Assembly (NCBI RefSeq): GCF_001667275.1
Contig: NZ_LZHV01000030.1
Span: 1-44,105 of the forward strand
Direction: 5' to 3'
From: Mycobacterium sp. ACS4054
GTDB taxonomy: Bacteria > Actinomycetota > Actinomycetes > Mycobacteriales > Mycobacteriaceae
DNA: 44,105 bases
Made by a program: the position numbers and the translations under genes. The notes under the pieces are model-generated. The model ran no database searches and was not told the origin of the DNA. It worked only from the letters and a program-made list of their open reading frames with translations. This document shows positions 19,189 to 27,078 of the stretch, one piece after another; the stretch's first letter is position 1, and every line of letters starts with the position of its first letter.

Positions 19189-19902
19189 TCAGGCCGATGC
19201 CTCGGGCGAGCGCCCGCGCCGCATCGCGGCCCGCAGGCGGGCCGGGCTGAGCTGCCGGCGGTCCTTGTGCCGCGTCATCGGGTAGAAGCAGAGCCCGACG
19301 AGGATCGAGGTGAAATGCCCGATTGCGGTGAAGTTCAGCTCAATACGGTCCATCGTGATCAACGGAAAGCCGAAGATGATGAACAGCACGGCCAGATAGC
19401 CCCACCGCCACGGCGGCGCGATGTGATAGGCCAGCACCGCCATCACCCCGACCAGGAAGTAGCTCACGCCGATGTCGCGGGCGTTCACCAGCCGCTCCGA
19501 CGCGTCGCGTTGCTCGATCGCCAGATAGAGCAGACCCTCGCTGAAATAGGTGGACAGGATGTGGGCACTCAATCCCACTGTGAGCCAACGCAATTGACCG
19601 AGCCAGTGTTCGGCCGGCGCCAGGAACAGCGTGAACAACAGCAGGTAGGGCGTCAGGTTGTACCCGTCGATCCACAACAGGCTGGAGAACAGCACGTCGA
19701 GCGGATCGCGCACCAGTCCGTGGATGTTGGTGGAATGGTGCATCAGCATCTTGTGCAGTTGCCGCTGGGGCAGCCAGTGCTGAAGGAGCGTCGTGATGAG
19801 CAGGACGATGAGCCACCCGTAGGTCAGCGGCGCGCCGCTGACGTAATGCCATACCGCGAGGCCCATGCTGCGCAGTCGGGACCGCACCGGTGCATCCGTC
19901 AC
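19189..19902 (-). CDS. Rhomboid-like membrane protein (Rv3434c-type)
   Basis: This 237-residue protein starts at GTG 19902 with GAAGG seven bases upstream; the frame to 20004 has no such signal. About six membrane helices are visible. GVSYFLVG (Ser147) and GHFTSILVGL (His196) are placed like the Ser and His helices of rhomboid proteases, although the exact GxSG motif is not kept. It may be an active intramembrane protease or a rhomboid-fold relative without activity. The position, between DUF4436 genes and nnrD, matches Rv3434c in M. tuberculosis as I remember the order. Confidence 0.75.
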   Translation of the reverse strand: MTDAPVRSRLRSMGLAVWHYVSGAPLTYGWLIVLLITTLLQHWLPQRQLHKMLMHHSTNIHGLVRDPLDVLFSSLLWIDGYNLTPYLLLFTLFLAPAEHWLGQLRWLTVGLSAHILSTYFSEGLLYLAIEQRDASERLVNARDIGVSYFLVGVMAVLAYHIAPPWRWGYLAVLFIIFGFPLITMDRIELNFTAIGHFTSILVGLCFYPMTRHKDRRQLSPARLRAAMRRGRSPEASA

Positions 19903-19955
19903 GTCATCACCTTCGCACGCTCGCGACGCGCCGTCCCGGTTAGACGGCAAACGCG

Positions 19956-20801
19956 TCAGGCCGACTTCGCCGGTGGTTCGGCGTCGGGACGCAGATGCCG
20001 CCACCAGCAGGTGATGTAGAGCAGCATCGAGATCACCAACGCGACGAGCACCCAGAGCACGATCGTGATGTCGATCCAGCCACCGAACGGCGGCGAACCA
20101 GGAAGCGCGTTGCGCAGCGGCACCACCGCGAAAAGCATCGCCGCGTACCAGGTCGTCATCGGGGGCTGAAACTTCCGCCGGTCACGAACGGTCTGGATCG
20201 CGACGAAGGCGCCGAGGGCGGCGATGGCGATCAGCACCCCGCAGATGACGATGCCGAACGCCGCCGCGCTCAGCGAGCGTTGCAGGCTCACCCGGTACGG
20301 GCCGAGCCCGCCGCCGTTGCTGGCGTGGACCTGCCAGCCGGGAAGGTGGTTGACGAAGGTCGCGGGCAAGCGCTCCGGGACGCCCCCCTCGCCGCCGTGC
20401 AGCAGTTCGACCTCGATCGGCCCCGACTCGTAGCGGTCGAACGGCCAGCGTTCGATCTCTCCGGCGATGGTCACCGGGACGGGAAACACCCCGGGCAGCA
20501 TGCCCTTGCTCCAGCTCCGCCGGACCGGCGTGGCCGCGGACCGGACCCACAGGCTGAGGTCTTCGTTGAGATGCTGCGTCTGCGGATCCAGCAGGGACGA
20601 CCCGGGCGAGATGGACAGGTTGATCACGAGAACGCTGTAGTTGGATTGCACGTCTTCGACCGAAAACGTTGCGGTACTGGTGCTGCCGGTCGCCGGGAGT
20701 TCGGCCCGGTGATGCGCCGTACGGCTGTGGGCGTACAGCGCAACCGACGCGACGTATGCCGCGATGAGGGACGCGATGACACCGACGACGGCGAACCTCA
20801 T
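19956..20801 (-). CDS. DUF4436 membrane protein, copy 1
   Basis: This 281-residue protein (Rv3435c-type) has an N-terminal membrane helix (about residues 5-24) and an extracytoplasmic domain with VQSNYSVLVINLSISPG, KGMLPGVFPVPVTI and WPFDRYESGPIEVELL. Three C-terminal helices follow around the block RRKFQPPMTTWYAAMLFAVV and PLRNALPGSPPFGGWIDIT. ATG 20801 overlaps the stop of copy 2, so these two copies are translated together. The longer frame upstream runs through copy 2 in another frame and is not coding. The function of DUF4436 is unknown. Confidence 0.88.
   Translation of the reverse strand: MRFAVVGVIASLIAAYVASVALYAHSRTAHHRAELPATGSTSTATFSVEDVQSNYSVLVINLSISPGSSLLDPQTQHLNEDLSLWVRSAATPVRRSWSKGMLPGVFPVPVTIAGEIERWPFDRYESGPIEVELLHGGEGGVPERLPATFVNHLPGWQVHASNGGGLGPYRVSLQRSLSAAAFGIVICGVLIAIAALGAFVAIQTVRDRRKFQPPMTTWYAAMLFAVVPLRNALPGSPPFGGWIDITIVLWVLVALVISMLLYITCWWRHLRPDAEPPAKSA
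19991..20175 (-). repeat. DUF4436 conserved 3' block, copy 1
   Basis: The DNA coding for the last helices is near-identical to that of copy 2 (20836-21019) and clearly related to copy 3 (21779-21962), in the same orientation. By eye, copies 1 and 2 agree at about nine bases in ten here, more than over the rest of the genes. Such direct repeats could recombine or undergo gene conversion. Confidence 0.75.
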
Positions 20802-21637
20802 GCTGGATTCGCCTGTGCCGCGGCCACCTCGGGTCGCAGATGCCGCCACCAGCAGGCGATGTAGAGCAGCATGGACAGCACCAGGACGACGAGCACCCAG
20901 AGCACCAGGGTGATGTCGATCCAGCCGCCGAACGGCGGCGAGCCGGGAAGCGCGTTGCGCAGCGGCACCACCGCGAAAAGCATTGCCGCGTACCACGTCG
21001 TCATCGGGGGCTGAAACTTGCGGCGGTTGCGCGCCGTCTGGACCGCGACGAACAGGCCCAGCCCGGCGATGGCGACGAGCACGCCGCAGATGACGAGGCC
21101 GAACGCCGCGGCGCTCAGCGAGCGGTGCACGCTCACCCGGTACGGGCCGGACCCCTCGGTGGACACCTGCCAACCGGAAAGGTGGTTGACGAAGGTCACC
21201 GGCAGCCGTTCGGCGACGGTTTCGCTGCCGCCGCGCATGAGCTCGATCTCGACCGGCCCCGACCCGTAGCGGTCGAACGGCCAATTCTCGATCTCCCCCG
21301 CGATGGTCAGCGGGACGGGAAACACCCCGGGCAGCATGCCCTTGGTCCAGGTGCGGCGGGTCGGCGTCGCCACGGATCGCACTCGGAGGCTGAGGTCTTG
21401 GTTGAGGTGCTGGGTCTGCGGATCCAGCAGGCCCGACGCGGGCGAGATGGACAGGTTGGCCATCAGCACGCTGTAGTTCGATTGGATGTCCTCGATCACC
21501 AGCGTGGCCGTGCTTCGGTCACCCGCCGCGGCGGTGTCCTGGTGGTGATGGTGTCCCCCGCTGTTGGCATACAACGCGACCGAGGCGACGTACGCCCCGA
21601 CGACCCCCACGATCAGAGCCACGACGCCGAACTTCAC
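20798..21637 (-). CDS. DUF4436 membrane protein, copy 2
   Basis: This 279-residue paralogue of copy 1 starts at GTG 21637 after a GGGGGG element. It keeps all landmarks (IQSNYSVLMANLSISPA, KGMLPGVFPVPLTI, WPFDRYGSGPVEIEL, the RRKFQPPMTTWYAAMLF block and the Trp-rich last helix CWWRHLRPE). It is the closest relative of copy 1, most strongly in the C-terminal membrane region. A His-rich patch GGHHHHQ follows the first helix and is missing from the other copies. Its stop overlaps copy 1. Confidence 0.88.
   Translation of the reverse strand: MKFGVVALIVGVVGAYVASVALYANSGGHHHHQDTAAAGDRSTATLVIEDIQSNYSVLMANLSISPASGLLDPQTQHLNQDLSLRVRSVATPTRRTWTKGMLPGVFPVPLTIAGEIENWPFDRYGSGPVEIELMRGGSETVAERLPVTFVNHLSGWQVSTEGSGPYRVSVHRSLSAAAFGLVICGVLVAIAGLGLFVAVQTARNRRKFQPPMTTWYAAMLFAVVPLRNALPGSPPFGGWIDITLVLWVLVVLVLSMLLYIACWWRHLRPEVAAAQANPA
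20836..21019 (-). repeat. DUF4436 conserved 3' block, copy 2
   Basis: This is the direct repeat partner of 19991-20175 and 21779-21962. It includes long identical runs such as the one encoding FAVVPLRNALPGSPPFGGW. Confidence 0.75.
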
Positions 21638-21682
21638 GGCCCCCCCTACTCGATATCGAAAAGCGTTGCAGCGGGCGGGCTT

Positions 21683-22612
21683 TCAGCCCGAGGGCGCCGG
21701 GACCGGGTCGGGCGTCGGGGTGGGAACCTCGGCCGCCGGGGCCGGCTCGGGCGCCGGAGCGGGAACCTCGGGCTTCAGGTGCCGCCACCAGCAGACGATG
21801 TAGATCAGCATCGCCGTCACCAGCGCGACGATCACCCAGAGCACGATGGTCACGTCGATCCACGCGCCGAAGGGGGGCAGGCCGGGCAGGGCGTTGCGCA
21901 GCGGCACCACGGCGAACAGCATCGCCGCGTACCACGTCGTCATCGGGGGCTGGAACTTGCGCCGGTTACGCAGCGTCTGGACGGCGACGACGACGGCCAG
22001 ACCGGCGATCGCGATGAGCACGCTGCAAATGACGATGCCGAAAACCGCGGTGCTCAGCGCCCGCCGCACATGCATGCGGTACGCCTCGTGGCCCGGGATC
22101 TTGCTCATCGTGACTTTGAAGCCCGACAGGTGGTCGATGAGCCTGACCGGGATGAGGATGGGGGGCTTCGTCGTGTCGCCGCCGGGGAAGAGTTGCACCT
22201 CGATCGGCCCCGACTCGTAGTTGTCGAAGGGCCAGCGTTCCAGGTGACCGGCGATGGTCAGTGGCAGCGGGAAGACGCCGGGAAGCATGCCCGGGGAATA
22301 GTCCTTGCGACTGGGCTGGGCCGAAGATCTGATGCGCAGCACCAGGTCTTCCTTGAGGCGATGGGTGACCGGATCCAGCAGTGAAGGCCCGGGCGCGACA
22401 GCCACATTGGCGACGACGGCGCTGTAGTTGGACTGCATCTCTTCGACGGTCATGGTCGCCATGCTCTGGCTGGCCGTCTCCGCGTTGTCGCTCAGGGTGC
22501 CGGGTGCGGACCCTTCGACGGTGTCCTTGTAGAGCCCGATCAGCGCGATGTATGTCCCGAGAACGAGCACGATGATTCCCACCGTGGCGAGCCTTCTGAC
22601 CGCCGGTCGCAT
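21683..22612 (-). CDS. DUF4436 membrane protein, copy 3 with Pro-rich tail
   Basis: This 309-residue, more divergent paralogue starts at ATG 22612 with GAGGAG close upstream; a GTG at 22624 is in frame but weaker. It keeps MQSNYSAVVANVAVAPG, SPGMLPGVFPLPLTI, WPFDNYESGPIEVQL and the same RRKFQPPMTTWYAAMLF membrane block. It differs from copies 1 and 2 by a longer extracytoplasmic loop and a C-terminal Pro/Ala/Glu-rich tail (PEVPAPAPEPAPAAEVPTP) of about 30 residues on the cytoplasmic side. It is first in the local gene order on the minus strand, 45 bases before copy 2. Confidence 0.87.
   Translation of the reverse strand: MRPAVRRLATVGIIVLVLGTYIALIGLYKDTVEGSAPGTLSDNAETASQSMATMTVEEMQSNYSAVVANVAVAPGPSLLDPVTHRLKEDLVLRIRSSAQPSRKDYSPGMLPGVFPLPLTIAGHLERWPFDNYESGPIEVQLFPGGDTTKPPILIPVRLIDHLSGFKVTMSKIPGHEAYRMHVRRALSTAVFGIVICSVLIAIAGLAVVVAVQTLRNRRKFQPPMTTWYAAMLFAVVPLRNALPGLPPFGAWIDVTIVLWVIVALVTAMLIYIVCWWRHLKPEVPAPAPEPAPAAEVPTPTPDPVPAPSG
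21779..21962 (-). repeat. DUF4436 conserved 3' block, copy 3
   Basis: This is the third and most divergent member of the direct repeat family. The protein block PPMTTWYAAMLFAVV and PLRNALPG is unchanged, while synonymous positions differ. Confidence 0.7.
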
Positions 22613-22708
22613 GCTGCTCCTCACCCCATGGAGTTGCTATCCAGAGGGCAATCTAATGGAACGGCCGCGGATCTCGCGGCGATACGGCCGAAGCCGTTCG
22701 TTTGTCGA

Positions 22709-22738
22709 CGCGGCGCATCGTCACTCGACGGTGACCGA
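22709..22738. repeat. Extra copy of the glmS 3' end (30-bp direct repeat, unit 1)
   Basis: These 30 bases match 22767-22796 exactly. Unit 2 contains the last five codons and stop of glmS, so unit 1 is a displaced copy of the glmS end lying 58 bases away, after the stop in transcript order. Both units share the short TCAC/GTGA inverted repeat. This suggests a tandem duplication of the gene end. No gene lies in 22613-22778. Confidence 0.85.
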
Positions 22739-22766
22739 TTGTCTCGTTCCTCCTCGCCGCGCAGTG

Positions 22767-22796
22767 CGCGGCGCATCGTCACTCGACGGTGACCGA
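22767..22796. repeat. 30-bp direct repeat, unit 2 (glmS end)
   Basis: This is the exact repeat of 22709-22738 and includes the codons for the C-terminal SVTVE and the stop of glmS at 22779-22781. Confidence 0.85.
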
Positions 22797-24647
22797 CTTG
22801 GCCAGGTTGCGTGGCTTGTCCACGTCGTAGCCGCGGGCCTGGGCCACCGAGGCGGCGAACACCTGCAGCGGGATGGTCGACAGCAACGGCTGCAGAAGTG
22901 TTGACACCGCTGGTATTTCGATCAGGTGGTCGGCGTAGGGCCGCACCGTGTCGTCGCCCTCCTCGGCGATGACGATGGTGATCGCGCCGCGCGCCTGGAT
23001 CTCGCGAATGTTGGACAGCAGCTTGGCGTGCAGCGTGGCCTGCCCCTTGGGTGAGGGCATGACGACGATCACCGGCAGATCGTCCTCGATCAGCGCGATC
23101 GGGCCGTGCTTGAGCTCGCCGGCGGCGAACCCCTCGGCGTGCATGTAGGCCAGTTCCTTGAGTTTCAGCGCGCCCTCAAGCGCCACCGGGTAACCGACGT
23201 GGCGCCCCAGGAACAACACGGTCGAGGACTGGGCGAACCGATATGCCAGCGCGGCCACCGGCTCGATCATCGCGAGCACCCGCGCGACCAGGTCCGGCAT
23301 CGATTCCAGCTCCTGGTACTCCCGCTCGACCTCGTCGGGGTATTTGGTGCCGCGGGCTTGGGCCAGCGCCAGCCCCACCAAATAATTGGCGGTGATCTGG
23401 GCCAGGAACGTCTTCGTGGAGGCCACGCCGATCTCGGGGCCGGCGCGGGTGTAGAGCACGGCGTCGCACTCGCGCGGGATCTGGGAGCCGTTGGTGTTGC
23501 AGATCGCCAGCACCTTGGCCTTCTGCTCCTTGGCGTGCCGGACGGCCTCCAGGGTGTCGGCGGTCTCCCCGGACTGGGAGATGGCGACCACCAGGGTGCT
23601 GCGGTCCAGCACCGGGTCGCGGTAGCGAAATTCGCTGGCCAGCTCCACTTCCACCGGCAGCCGCGTCCAGTGCTCGATCGCGTACTTCGCGAGCAGCCCG
23701 GAGTGATACGCGGTGCCGCAGGCCACCACGAACACCTTGTCGATCTCGCGCAGCTCCTGATCGGAGAGCCGCTGTTCGTCCAGCACGATCCGGCCGTCGA
23801 CGAAATGCCCCAGCAGGGTGTCGGCCACCGCGGCGGGCTGTTCGGCGATCTCCTTGAGCATGAAGTACTCGTAGCCGCCCTTTTCCGCGGCGGCCAGGTC
23901 CCAGTCGATATGAAAGTGGCGGGCACTCGCGGCCTCATCGTTGCCGTGGAAGTCGGTGATCCGGTAGCCGTCGGCGGTGAGCACCACGGCCTGGTCCTGG
24001 CCGAGTTCGATGGCGTCGCGGGTGTGTGGGATGAACGCCGCCACGTCGGAGCCGACGAACATCTCGCCGTCGCCGATCCCGAGCACCAGCGGAGTGGAGC
24101 GGCGGGCGGCCACGATGGTGCCGGGCTCGTCGGCGTTGGTGAACACCAGCGTGAAGTGGCCCTCCAGCCGGCGCAGGACGGCCAGCACCGAGGCGGGGAA
24201 ATCGCCGGCGGTCTCGCCGTGCCGGTAGGCGTGCGCCACCAGGTGCACGGCGACCTCGGTGTCGGTGTCGCTGACGAATTCGACGCCCTCGGCCTCCAAC
24301 TCGTGCCGCAGGCTGGGGTAGTTCTCGATGATGCCGTTATGGACGACGGCGATCTTGCCGGCGGCGTCGCGGTGCGGGTGCGCGTTGCGGTCCGTCGGGC
24401 GCCCGTGGGTGGCCCATCGGGTGTGGCCCAGGCCGGTGGTTCCGCCGAGCGATTCGGCCGGCATCTGGGCGACCGCGTCCTCCAGGTTGGCCAGCCGGCC
24501 GGCCCGGCGGCACACGGTCAGCGTCCCGGCGCCGTTGACCAGTGCGATGCCCGACGAGTCGTAGCCGCGGTACTCCATCCGGCGCAGCGCATCCATGACG
24601 ACCTGGCAGGCAGGCTGCTGCCCGACGTAGCCGACAATTCCGCACAT
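22779..24647 (-). CDS. glmS: Glucosamine-6-phosphate synthase (isomerizing)
   Basis: This 622-residue enzyme makes glucosamine-6-phosphate from fructose-6-phosphate and glutamine, the first step to UDP-GlcNAc. Cys2 in MCGIVGY is the glutaminase nucleophile (class II amidotransferase domain, about residues 1-230, with GLGHTRWATHG and VVHNGIIENY). Two SIS isomerase domains follow (about 295-430, CGTAYHSG, ISQSGETADT, NTNGSQIPRE; about 465-605, LKLKELAYMHAEG, ELKHGPIAL). The C-terminal DVDKPRNLAKSVTVE is canonical. ATG 24647 is required because Cys must be residue 2; the upstream extension is rejected. It is divergent from the gene at 24731 across an 83-base promoter region. glmM of the same pathway lies about 9 kb away. 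Confidence 0.98.
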   Translation of the reverse strand: MCGIVGYVGQQPACQVVMDALRRMEYRGYDSSGIALVNGAGTLTVCRRAGRLANLEDAVAQMPAESLGGTTGLGHTRWATHGRPTDRNAHPHRDAAGKIAVVHNGIIENYPSLRHELEAEGVEFVSDTDTEVAVHLVAHAYRHGETAGDFPASVLAVLRRLEGHFTLVFTNADEPGTIVAARRSTPLVLGIGDGEMFVGSDVAAFIPHTRDAIELGQDQAVVLTADGYRITDFHGNDEAASARHFHIDWDLAAAEKGGYEYFMLKEIAEQPAAVADTLLGHFVDGRIVLDEQRLSDQELREIDKVFVVACGTAYHSGLLAKYAIEHWTRLPVEVELASEFRYRDPVLDRSTLVVAISQSGETADTLEAVRHAKEQKAKVLAICNTNGSQIPRECDAVLYTRAGPEIGVASTKTFLAQITANYLVGLALAQARGTKYPDEVEREYQELESMPDLVARVLAMIEPVAALAYRFAQSSTVLFLGRHVGYPVALEGALKLKELAYMHAEGFAAGELKHGPIALIEDDLPVIVVMPSPKGQATLHAKLLSNIREIQARGAITIVIAEEGDDTVRPYADHLIEIPAVSTLLQPLLSTIPLQVFAASVAQARGYDVDKPRNLAKSVTVE

Positions 24648-24730
24648 TTGAACCAGGGTAGTGCAGGCCGCACCCCCAGCCCGCACTCCGCAGGTAGGGT
24701 TAGGCCGCCCACCTGCGCGAAAGGCCCGAT

Positions 24731-25162
24731 TTGAGCGACCCGTACCGCCAATTTTCCGTCCGGCTCACCGAGCACATCGGCGCCCTCGTGCTCTGGTACA
24801 ACCGTCGCTACACCTTCACCGGCACCCTCGAACAGTGCGAACGCGCATACCGCTCGGCGCAGACCCTCAACCTGGTGGTCGGCTGGTGGAGCCTGCTGTC
24901 GGTGCTGGTCATGAACTGGATCGCGCTGATCTCGAATTGGAACGCGATCCGGGACGTGCGCCGGCTGGCCGCGCAGCCCGCCCCCGCCGGCTACGGCGCG
25001 GCCCAGGCCCCGGCCGCCGGCTACGGCGCCGCGCCACCGCCGGCCCCCGGCCCCCCGCCGGGGTGGTATCGCGACCCGTCGGGGCCCGGACAGCGCTACT
25101 GGGACGGGGCCCGGTGGACGTCGTGGACGCATCCACCCGGTTTTCCGGCGCAAGGACGCTGA
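24731..25162 (+). CDS. Small membrane protein with C-terminal DUF2510 domain
   Basis: This 143-residue protein starts at TTG 24731 with AAAGG about six bases upstream. One or two hydrophobic segments (about residues 45-68, LVVGWWSLLSVLVMNWIALI) are followed by repeats of PAPAGYGAA and APAAGYGAA, and then the DUF2510 signature PPGWYRDPSGPGQRYWDG and ARWTSW. DUF2510 is a short Trp-rich domain at the ends of many actinobacterial membrane proteins, of unknown role. The position next to glmS matches Rv3437 in M. tuberculosis. Confidence 0.82.
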   Translation: MSDPYRQFSVRLTEHIGALVLWYNRRYTFTGTLEQCERAYRSAQTLNLVVGWWSLLSVLVMNWIALISNWNAIRDVRRLAAQPAPAGYGAAQAPAAGYGAAPPPAPGPPPGWYRDPSGPGQRYWDGARWTSWTHPPGFPAQGR

Positions 25163-25570
25163 GCTTCCGCTTCACACCGCCTTCATAAACGGCAGAAAAG
25201 TTTTTCACCTGATGTATTTGTGGCGTTTTCGCATGCGTCATCGCTCTAGCAATTCAGCTACTTAGAATTCTGCTTATCGGCTAGGACTGGCTCCCACCGA
25301 AGTCAGCAGAAAGGACGGCTCGTTGACGCCCGCATGATGATCACTACCTGGGGGAATCGCAGATCCGCCGGTGAGAACGCGCGCAGCGCAACCATATCTT
25401 CTTCCGCAATAACCGTTTAAAACAGACATCAATGCCGATTGTCTAGCTACCCGGTAACCGCGTTTAATGCCACGCCGCTAATTCGGCTCGGCTAGAAAAT
25501 TACAACTACGCGTAAACCGCTTGTTCATAACTGTTAATCCGAAATTCTGTATTCCTTCAAGGGGAGAATC
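25163..25570. promoter_or_regulatory. AT-richer intergenic region upstream of 71-aa gene
   Basis: These 408 bases have no convincing gene and are the most AT-rich stretch of the window (for example around 25200-25280 and 25400-25560). A TTTTT run follows a weak inverted repeat at about 25182-25205, possibly ending the previous gene. TAGAAT at about 25263 resembles a -10 hexamer. The length suggests a long leader or an unannotated small RNA, but I cannot assign one. Confidence 0.4.
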
Positions 25571-25786
25571 ATGACTGCTGTCCTGTTCGACGACGTGGTA
25601 ACCACCTCGCCCGCGCCCGCCTTGACGCTGGCTCCCGCGCCCAAGCCGGCGCCCCGTCGGCGTCGCCCCGAGCCGATCGGCGGTGGCGACCCGATGGTGG
25701 ACGCCGCCGCCCGGCTGCTGAGCATCCCGCTGCGTCAGGTGTACGCGGTGCTCTGGCGGGTGGGCGTGATCGAAGTCAGGGCCTAG
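25571..25786 (+). CDS. Small conserved-looking basic/Pro protein, 71 aa
   Basis: ATG 25571 has a strong AAGGGGAG ribosome binding site four bases upstream. The N-terminal half is Ala/Pro-rich (SPAPALTLAPAPKPAP) with a basic cluster RRRRP. The C-terminal half, GGGDPMVDAAARLLSIPLRQ then VYAVLWRVGVIEVRA, looks like a short helical domain. The good start signal and mycobacterial codon use in the G/C third position support a real gene. No function is recognised. It precedes the hydrolase-fold gene by 23 bases and may share its transcript. Confidence 0.75.
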   Translation: MTAVLFDDVVTTSPAPALTLAPAPKPAPRRRRPEPIGGGDPMVDAAARLLSIPLRQVYAVLWRVGVIEVRA

Positions 25787-25809
25787 CCGCGATGCGCTAA
25801 CGTCGACGC

Positions 25810-26649
25810 GTGGCCCGCACCCGCAAGCTCGTCGCAGCCCTGTCTCGCCGTGGCCCGCATCGGGTTTTGCGCGGTGACCTGGCGTTTGCCGGGCTGCCGG
25901 GGGTGGTGTACACGCCCGAGGCCGGGCTGAACCTGCCCGGGATCGCGTTCGGCCACGACTGGCTCACCAAGGCCGCCCGCTATGCGGGTCTGCTCGAACA
26001 CCTGGCGTCGTGGGGCATCGTCGCCGGCGCCCCCGACACCGAGCGCGGCCTGGCCCCGTCCGTCCTGAATTTCGCCTTCGACCTCGGCACGGCCCTGGAC
26101 ATCGTGTCGGGTGTGCGCCTGGGGCCCGGGAAGATCAGCGTGCATCCGGCCAAGCTCGGCGCCGTCGGGCACGGTTTCGGCGGCTCGGCCGCGGTGTTCG
26201 CCGCGGCCGGCATGCCGAACAAGCTGGCCGCGGCGGCGGCCCTGTTTCCCGCCGTCACCAGTCCCCCCGCCGAGGATCCGGCGCGGACGCTCAAGCTGCC
26301 GGGGCTGATCCTGACCGCGCCGGGCGATCCGCACTCGCTGACCTCCAACGCCCTGTCGCTGTCGCGCGCGTGGGACGCGGCCACGTTGCGCATCGTCAGC
26401 AAGGCCCAGCCCGGCGGACTGGTCGAGGGCCGGCGGCTGACCAAGGTGTTCGGCCTGGCCAGCCCGCACCGGCGCACGCAGCGGACCGTGCGCGCCCTGC
26501 TGACCGGTTACCTGCTCTACACGCTGGGCGGCGACAAGACCTACCGCGACTTCGCCGATCCCGATGTGCAGCTGCCCAAGACCGACGCGCTGGATCCCGA
26601 GGCGCCGCCGGTCGCGTTGGAAGAGAAGATCGTCGCGCTGTTGAAGTGA
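25810..26649 (+). CDS. Alpha/beta-hydrolase-fold protein lacking the usual Ser (Rv3438-type)
   Basis: This 279-residue protein has the fold features of dienelactone-hydrolase or chlorophyllase-like proteins (GIAFGHDWLT, WGIVAGAPDTERG, KLGAVGHGFGGSAAVFAAAG, LPGLILTAPGDPHSLT). At the nucleophile elbow, the GxSxG pattern reads GHGFG, so the usual Ser is Gly; a Ser occurs only four residues later. It is therefore either a non-catalytic family member or uses another arrangement. Synteny and length fit Rv3438 of M. tuberculosis. The start is GTG 25810. Its stop overlaps the next gene (GTGA). Confidence 0.82.
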   Translation: MARTRKLVAALSRRGPHRVLRGDLAFAGLPGVVYTPEAGLNLPGIAFGHDWLTKAARYAGLLEHLASWGIVAGAPDTERGLAPSVLNFAFDLGTALDIVSGVRLGPGKISVHPAKLGAVGHGFGGSAAVFAAAGMPNKLAAAAALFPAVTSPPAEDPARTLKLPGLILTAPGDPHSLTSNALSLSRAWDAATLRIVSKAQPGGLVEGRRLTKVFGLASPHRRTQRTVRALLTGYLLYTLGGDKTYRDFADPDVQLPKTDALDPEAPPVALEEKIVALLK

Positions 26650-27026
26650 CGCGGTATCTGGGTAATTGCCCAACTGTGCCGAACGTGCAAGCGCTGTACA
26701 CCCGCTGGATCGCCGAGCTGTGGGCCGGCCGGCCCGTCGCGTCCGAGATCGTGACCGACGACTTCGTGGGGCACTGGCCCGGCCGCGACGTGCACGGCCC
26801 CGAGGAGCTTCAGCGGATCGTCGAGGAAACCCGAAACATGATGGCGGACTTGACCTTCGCCATCGAGCTGGGCCCGCTGTCCGAGCGTGACCTGGTCGCC
26901 GGCCGCTGGGTGGCCAGGGGCCGCGGGCCCGACGGCCCGGTCTCCTTCACCGGCAACGACATCCTGCGCCTGTCCGGCGACGGTCAACGGTTCGCGGAGT
27001 ACTGGACCGGCACCTCGGCGGGCTGA
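26646..27026 (+). CDS. SnoaL-like (NTF2-fold) protein
   Basis: This 126-residue protein starts at GTG 26646 overlapping the upstream stop, or more simply at in-frame GTG 26676 (VPNVQALYTRWIAEL), which is where relatives usually begin. The body shows ALYTRWIAELWAGRP, DDFVGHWPGRDVHG, and VAGRWVARGRGPDGPVSF with FTGNDILRLSGDG, the pattern of polyketide-cyclase SnoaL-like and ester-cyclase proteins. These form small cone-shaped folds that bind hydrophobic ligands. The reaction is unknown. It is probably co-expressed with the preceding hydrolase-fold protein. Confidence 0.75.
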   Translation: MTRYLGNCPTVPNVQALYTRWIAELWAGRPVASEIVTDDFVGHWPGRDVHGPEELQRIVEETRNMMADLTFAIELGPLSERDLVAGRWVARGRGPDGPVSFTGNDILRLSGDGQRFAEYWTGTSAG

Positions 27027-27078
27027 AGTTTACCGAAGCCCCCGCCGCCCGTCGGTGCGGTCGTGGTATCTGTCGTTG

